Part shown: positions 14,690 to 18,020 of the stretch, one piece after another | How positions within the stretch are numbered: position 1 is the first letter of the stretch | Layout: each line of letters starts with the position of its first letter | Origin: Methylococcaceae bacterium UBA662 | GTDB taxonomy: Bacteria; Pseudomonadota; Gammaproteobacteria; Methylococcales; Methylomonadaceae | DNA: 18,020 nucleotides | Assembly: GCA_002299425.1 (NCBI GenBank) | Contig: DBNW01000084.1 | Location: forward strand, 1 to 18,020 | Direction: 5' to 3' | Made by a program: the position numbers and the translations under genes | The notes under the pieces: model-generated | Told to the model about the DNA's origin: nothing | The model's input: only the letters and a program-made list of their open reading frames with translations | The model's database searches: none

Positions 14690-15703
14690 GTGGACGACCG
14701 CTTGCTTCCTTGGCACAGCGCGTATTGGCAGCATTGGCTCCAGTACATGCAACAAAAACGCTTGCCCCAAGCCCTGTTGATAAGTGGCAAGGCCGGCCTG
14801 GGCAAACGGCATCTGGCCCTGCACTGCGCCGCCGCCTTGCTGTGCGGTAAGCCCGATCCCGCCGGCCATGCCTGCGGGCAGTGCAGGGATTGCCGGTTGT
14901 TTGCCGCAGGCACCCACCCAGACTTGTTAAGCGTGACCCAGCAGCAAGATAAAACCGGTATTTCAGTGGACCAAATACGCCGATTGATTGCCCAAGCCAA
15001 CCTAAAGCCGCAGTTTGAGGGCTACCGCATTATTATCGTCGAACCTGCCGATGCACTCACCGCTAACGCCGCCAACGCTTTTTTAAAATACCTAGAAGAA
15101 CCCACTGAACGCACGCTGGTGTTATTGCTGACGGCCACGCCCGGCAAGCTGCCTGCTACCCTAATCAGCCGCTGCCAAAAACTGTCCCTGGTGCTACCAG
15201 ACCCACGCATCGCTTGTGCCTGGCTTAAAACGCAGCAGCCGGAGCTAGACGACCCAACCGTGAAAAAAGCGGTACACTTGGCTCAGGGAGCACCATTGCA
15301 AGCCCTAGAGTATGCGGTGAACGGCGTTTTGGCGATTTACGACCGCTGCTTCCAAGACTGGTTGCAACTGGCCAATCAGCGTACCCATGCTGTGTTGGTT
15401 GCCGAACAATGGCAAAAATGGCCTGATCAGCCGATTTTGTCCTGGTTAGCCGCCTGGTTGATTGATTTGCTGAAATGCTGTTACCAGGCCAATCCCCAGC
15501 AACTTAGCAACCCGTGCCTCTACAAAAGCTTAGTAGATTTGTCCCGGCGGCCACTAAACCGCCAAAAGCTGTATACACTCTACGACTTGGTTCTGGAAAG
15601 CATAGGCCGCGAACACAGCCCCATCAATAAACAGTTGATGCTTGAAGTGCTGTTGCTCCAATGGATGCAACTGAACAGTTTTAGCAGGAAAACCCATGCC
15701 TGA
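14690..15703 (+). CDS. holB: DNA polymerase III delta' subunit
   Basis: Clamp-loader subunit that works with delta and tau/gamma to load the beta clamp. The 337 residues start at GTG 14690, 2 nt after the tmk stop. The AAA+ domain has a Walker A-like LISGKAGLGKRHLAL (Arg replaces the usual Thr/Ser after GK), so ATP hydrolysis is doubtful, as is typical for delta'. A four-Cys zinc module follows (Cys52, Cys62, Cys65, Cys68), then GTHPDLL, NAANAFLKYLEEP and LISRCQKL, the SRC arginine-finger motif. The C-terminal collar domain is present. It overlaps pilZ by 8 nt. Confidence 0.95.
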   Translation: MDDRLLPWHSAYWQHWLQYMQQKRLPQALLISGKAGLGKRHLALHCAAALLCGKPDPAGHACGQCRDCRLFAAGTHPDLLSVTQQQDKTGISVDQIRRLIAQANLKPQFEGYRIIIVEPADALTANAANAFLKYLEEPTERTLVLLLTATPGKLPATLISRCQKLSLVLPDPRIACAWLKTQQPELDDPTVKKAVHLAQGAPLQALEYAVNGVLAIYDRCFQDWLQLANQRTHAVLVAEQWQKWPDQPILSWLAAWLIDLLKCCYQANPQQLSNPCLYKSLVDLSRRPLNRQKLYTLYDLVLESIGREHSPINKQLMLEVLLLQWMQLNSFSRKTHA

Positions 15704-16046
15704 ATCCGCTCCCCGCTCCAGCATTCTTAATGTCAACATCAGAGACAAAAGTACTCTGTATATGGCCTACATGTCTTTTGTTGCCAACGGCGGTCTGTTT
15801 ATCCCCACCACCCGGCATTATGAAATGGGCCATGAGCTTTTTGTGCTGCTCAAGCTAATTGACGAACCGCAACCGTTGCCTGTGTCTGGCAAAGTGGTTT
15901 GGAAAACCCCTACGGGTTCTGCAAATTACCAAGCTCAAGGCATTGGCATCCAGTTTACAGGCGATGACGCCTTGGTCGTCCGAGATAAAATTGAAACGTA
16001 CCTGGCCGGATCCCTGGGCTCTGACCGCCCGACTTATACAATGTAA
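15696..16046 (+). CDS. pilZ: Type IV pilus PilZ protein
   Basis: A 116-residue PilZ-domain protein. In Pseudomonas, PilZ encoded at this position (between holB and tatD) is needed for type IV pilus assembly and contacts the PilB ATPase through partner proteins. The sequence closely follows that subtype: ILNVNIRDKSTLYMAYMSF, NGGLFIPTTRHYEMG, VSGKVVWKTPTG, GIGIQF and a DKIETYLAGSL end. The RxxxR and (D/N)xSxxG motifs that bind cyclic di-GMP are missing, with NGGLF where the second should be, so direct nucleotide binding is unlikely. AGGA at 15686-15689 lies 6 nt before the ATG, which overlaps the holB stop by 8 nt. Confidence 0.93.
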   Translation: MPESAPRSSILNVNIRDKSTLYMAYMSFVANGGLFIPTTRHYEMGHELFVLLKLIDEPQPLPVSGKVVWKTPTGSANYQAQGIGIQFTGDDALVVRDKIETYLAGSLGSDRPTYTM

Positions 16047-16051
16047 CGGTT

Positions 16052-16828
16052 ATGTTTATTGACTCCCATTGTCACCTAGATCGAATAAATCTCACGCCGT
16101 ACCAAAACGGTTTTGCCGAGTTTATGGAGCAGGCCAGAAGCCAGCACATCAAACACCAACTGTGCGTAGCCATTGATCTTGAGTCCTACCCGGCGATGCG
16201 GGCATTGGTTTTGGCCTACCCAGACATTTCTTTAAGCGTCGGGGTACACCCAAATGCCACAGAGGGTCAAGACCCGTCAGTTGCTGACTTATTAGCACTG
16301 GCTAGCGATGACAAAGTCATCGCCATCGGCGAGACCGGTCTGGACTATTTCCGCAGCGAAGGTGCGTTAGTTTGGCAGCAGCAGCGTTTCAGATGCCATA
16401 TTCAAGCCGCAAAAATCATGCGAAAACCGTTGATTGTTCATACCCGCGCTGCCCGTGAAGACACCTTGCGGATCCTCAAAGAGCAAGGCGCGGAGCAAAT
16501 AGGTGGCATTATTCATTGCTTTACCGAAGACTGGGCGTTTGCCCGGCAAGCACTGGATTTAAATTTCTATATCTCTTTTTCCGGCATCGTCACGTTCAAA
16601 AATGCTCAGGCCATTCAAGAAGCTGCCCGGAAAATGCCCGAAGACCGCTATTTAATCGAAACCGACTCCCCTTATCTAGCACCGATTCCACACCGGGGTC
16701 AGTCCAATTACCCGATGTATGTACGCCACGTCGCCGAGTTCATGGCCTCATTGCGCGGCGTTTCCGTAGCAGAAATCGCTGCCCAATCCACGGAAAACTT
16801 TTGCCGCCTGTTCCGCATGGCCGTGTGA
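16052..16828 (+). CDS. TatD-family metal-dependent hydrolase (YcfH-type DNase)
   Basis: TIM-barrel metallohydrolase of the TatD family, 258 residues; members act as metal-dependent nucleases, with some reported on DNA repair or D-amino-acid substrates. The two-metal ligands are visible: His6 and His8 in MFIDSHCHLD, Glu94 in AIGETGLDYF, His130 in LIVHTRAA, His155 in GGIIHCFTED and Asp205 in ETDSPYLAP. GQSNYP and the N-terminal GVHPN are also typical. The place after holB-pilZ corresponds to ycfH rather than to tatD of the Tat operon. It starts 5 nt after the pilZ stop. The gene run appears to end here, with a hairpin 3 nt downstream. Confidence 0.94.
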   Translation: MFIDSHCHLDRINLTPYQNGFAEFMEQARSQHIKHQLCVAIDLESYPAMRALVLAYPDISLSVGVHPNATEGQDPSVADLLALASDDKVIAIGETGLDYFRSEGALVWQQQRFRCHIQAAKIMRKPLIVHTRAAREDTLRILKEQGAEQIGGIIHCFTEDWAFARQALDLNFYISFSGIVTFKNAQAIQEAARKMPEDRYLIETDSPYLAPIPHRGQSNYPMYVRHVAEFMASLRGVSVAEIAAQSTENFCRLFRMAV

Positions 16829-16830
16829 TT

Positions 16831-16846
16831 CCGCTCACGGGAGCGG
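16831..16846 (+). terminator. Possible weak terminator after tatD
   Basis: CCGCTC (16831-16836) and GAGCGG (16841-16846) form a perfect GC-rich 6-bp stem with a 4-nt loop directly after the TatD-family gene. The following bases are only moderately T-rich, so termination may be partial or the hairpin may only protect the 3' end. Confidence 0.4.
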
Positions 16847-16883
16847 TTGTGCTCAACCTGTCTTTCTTTGCCATAAACCTACC

Positions 16884-17699
16884 GTGCCCGAACTTCCCGA
16901 AGTTGAAACTACCCGTCGCGGCATCGCCCCGCATATCGAAGGCCAAACAGTCCAAACCGTGTTGCTCCGCGATGGCCGTTTACGCTGGCCTGTTTTACCC
17001 GATTTGCCAAAAATTTTAGCAGGCCGACGCATACAAACGGTCGCAAGGCGCGGCAAGTATCTCCTGTTGGATACGGGTGACGGCACCTTATTGGTGCACC
17101 TAGGAATGTCAGGCAGTTTAAGGCTGGTTGTTAGCGCAGCACCGGTCGGCAAGCACGACCATATGGATATCGTTTTTGGCCACAACACGGTGCTGCGTTT
17201 TCATGATCCACGGCGCTTTGGCGCGGTTTTGTGGGTGCAAGGCCCTGTAACCGAGCATCCCTTGTTAAAACACCTAGGCCCTGAGCCGTTAGCGGACGGT
17301 TTCGACGGCAAAACGCTTCATGCTCTTGCGAAAGGGCGCAAAATGGCGGTCAAGTCCTTCATCATGGACAGCCGTGTTGTGGTCGGAGTTGGCAACATTT
17401 ACGCCAACGAAGCGTTGTTTAGGGCGGGCATCCTGCCGTCACGGGCGGTCGGAAAAATAGCCTTGACCCGCTACCAGCGGCTAGCAGCGTCTATCCGCGA
17501 GGTGTTGCAACAGGCGATTGATCGGGGCGGTACAACCCTGCGCGATTTTGTCAATGCGAGCGGTCAGCCGGGTTATTTTCAGCAACAGCTAAGCGTTTAC
17601 GGACGCACGGGGCTGCCTTGTGTGCACTGTGGACAGGCTTTGACGGAAATTCGTTTGGGTAACCGCAGTACGGTGTTTTGCCGTGCTTGTCAGCGTTAA
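16884..17699 (+). CDS. mutM: Formamidopyrimidine-DNA glycosylase
   Basis: Base-excision repair glycosylase/AP lyase that removes 8-oxoguanine and formamidopyrimidines. The 271 residues begin MPELPEVETTRRGI from a GTG; the start is certain because the Pro after the initiator is the catalytic nucleophile and must become N-terminal. Glu3, Lys58 in RRGKYLLL, HLGMSGSLR, DPRRFG, VVVGVGNIYANEALF (helix-two-turn-helix) and the zinc finger CVHC-CRAC (Cys246, 249, 266, 269, with Arg261) are all present. The length equals that of E. coli Fpg within two residues. It lies 55 nt after the TatD-family gene and 44 nt before the Hsp70 gene. Confidence 0.97.
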   Translation: MPELPEVETTRRGIAPHIEGQTVQTVLLRDGRLRWPVLPDLPKILAGRRIQTVARRGKYLLLDTGDGTLLVHLGMSGSLRLVVSAAPVGKHDHMDIVFGHNTVLRFHDPRRFGAVLWVQGPVTEHPLLKHLGPEPLADGFDGKTLHALAKGRKMAVKSFIMDSRVVVGVGNIYANEALFRAGILPSRAVGKIALTRYQRLAASIREVLQQAIDRGGTTLRDFVNASGQPGYFQQQLSVYGRTGLPCVHCGQALTEIRLGNRSTVFCRACQR

Positions 17700-17711
17700 C
17701 TGCGTTAGGAT

Positions 17712-17743
17712 GGCGGTTTTTAATCCGTTATCTGAAAACCGCC
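17712..17743 (+). other. 9-bp inverted repeat between mutM and the Hsp70 start codon
   Basis: GGCGGTTTT (17712-17720) and AAAACCGCC (17735-17743) are perfect inverted copies around a 14-nt loop. The right arm touches the GTG start at 17744. The T and A runs in the arms allow a terminator reading on either strand (downstream of mutM for + transcripts), or a structure that hides the chaperone start. Confidence 0.6.
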
Positions 17744-18020
17744 GTGCAAAAAACTACCCCCCATTATCGGGTCGGCATCGACCTAGGCACTACCCATACC
17801 GCCGTCGCCTATTGCCGAGTGAGTGACCCGGCTGCGCTAATTGAGCTGTTCCCGCTGCAACAATTGGTCGCACCTGGACAAGTGCTGGAGCGCGCATTGC
17901 TGCCATCGGTGCGCTACCATCCGGCGGCAGGGGAATTGTCTGCGGACGACATTAGCTTCTCGCCATCCGGCGACAGTGCGGTGCTGGGCGAGGCGGCGCG
18001 GGTGCTGGGAGCGAAGACTA
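17744..18020 (+). CDS. Hsp70/DnaK-family protein, 3' end outside the window
   Basis: The first 92 codons of an Hsp70-family ATPase. The N-terminal phosphate-1 motif VGIDLGTTHTAVAY is plain, after a short VQKTTPHYR lead from a GTG start. The following text (IELFPLQQLVAPGQV, then LLPSVRYH and LGEAARVLGA) differs from classical DnaK, which goes on toward a PSVVAF-type block, and resembles the divergent Hsp70 proteins found in many proteobacteria beside a second Hsp70 and a DUF2760 protein. That subgroup assignment is from memory. No clear Shine-Dalgarno sequence exists; the inverted repeat abuts the start. Because the gene is cut, domain completeness cannot be judged. Confidence 0.9.
   Translation, partial: MQKTTPHYRVGIDLGTTHTAVAYCRVSDPAALIELFPLQQLVAPGQVLERALLPSVRYHPAAGELSADDISFSPSGDSAVLGEAARVLGAKT

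Noticed and set aside
16516..17019. Forward open frame of 167 codons spanning the tatD end and mutM start
   Set aside because: It overlaps the conserved ends of two certain genes in another frame and has a Cys/Arg/Pro-rich composition typical of shadow translation.
1..18020. Hidden mobile element, defence island or CRISPR array
   Set aside because: No transposase, integrase, terminal repeats, repeat-spacer pattern or block of foreign composition is visible; nearly every base belongs to a recognised core gene.

Overview
This window reads as a chromosomal, mostly housekeeping segment of a gammaproteobacterium. The block yceD-rpmF-plsX-fabH-fabD-fabG-acpP-fabF-pabC-mltG-tmk-holB-pilZ-tatD follows the gammaproteobacterial order known from Escherichia and Pseudomonas. 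Base composition is near 50% GC by eye. A class-III aminotransferase resembling the aminohopanoid type, a CopD-family membrane protein and dxs side by side suggest a methanotroph-like member of the Methylococcales. That placement is an inference, not proven by the sequence. All convincing genes are on the + strand. I see no insertion sequence, prophage, CRISPR array, tRNA or rRNA, and no gene-free stretch above about 140 bases.

Region 1 (1-4814) holds the 3' part of the aminotransferase, a 45-codon ORF with a perfect Shine-Dalgarno sequence, a 554-residue CopD-type membrane protein and dxs, the first enzyme of the MEP isoprenoid pathway. The spacing is tight (1, 9 and 2 nt), so these are probably one transcript. 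Region 2 (4841-6057) holds nadA with its own strong ribosome binding site, then about 140 bases with a hairpin, a doubtful 43-codon ORF and a candidate promoter.

Region 3 (6070-12221) is the fatty-acid and phospholipid initiation cluster: yceD and rpmF (ribosome), plsX (acyl-phosphate supply), fabH (first condensation), fabD (malonyl-ACP), fabG (ketoreduction), acpP (carrier protein) and fabF (elongation condensation). Genes are often joined by ATGA overlaps. acpP is set apart by a 130-bp gap with a good sigma70-like promoter, and fabF is set apart by two small hairpins and a forced TTG start.

Region 4 (12244-16828) continues with pabC (folate), mltG (peptidoglycan chain termination), tmk (dTTP), holB (clamp loader), pilZ (type IV pili) and tatD (nuclease), most of them overlapping or nearly so. 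Region 5 (16831-18020) has a small hairpin, mutM (8-oxoguanine repair), a strong 9-bp inverted repeat and the start of an Hsp70-family chaperone cut by the window end.

I did not find a convincing new multi-gene system. The leads most worth following are the 45-codon ORF in frame with, and just before, the CopD gene; the CopD protein's long histidine-bearing C-terminal half next to aminohopanoid and isoprenoid genes; the hairpins around acpP/fabF and at the Hsp70 start; and a tandem hexanucleotide that lengthens the LID region of thymidylate kinase.
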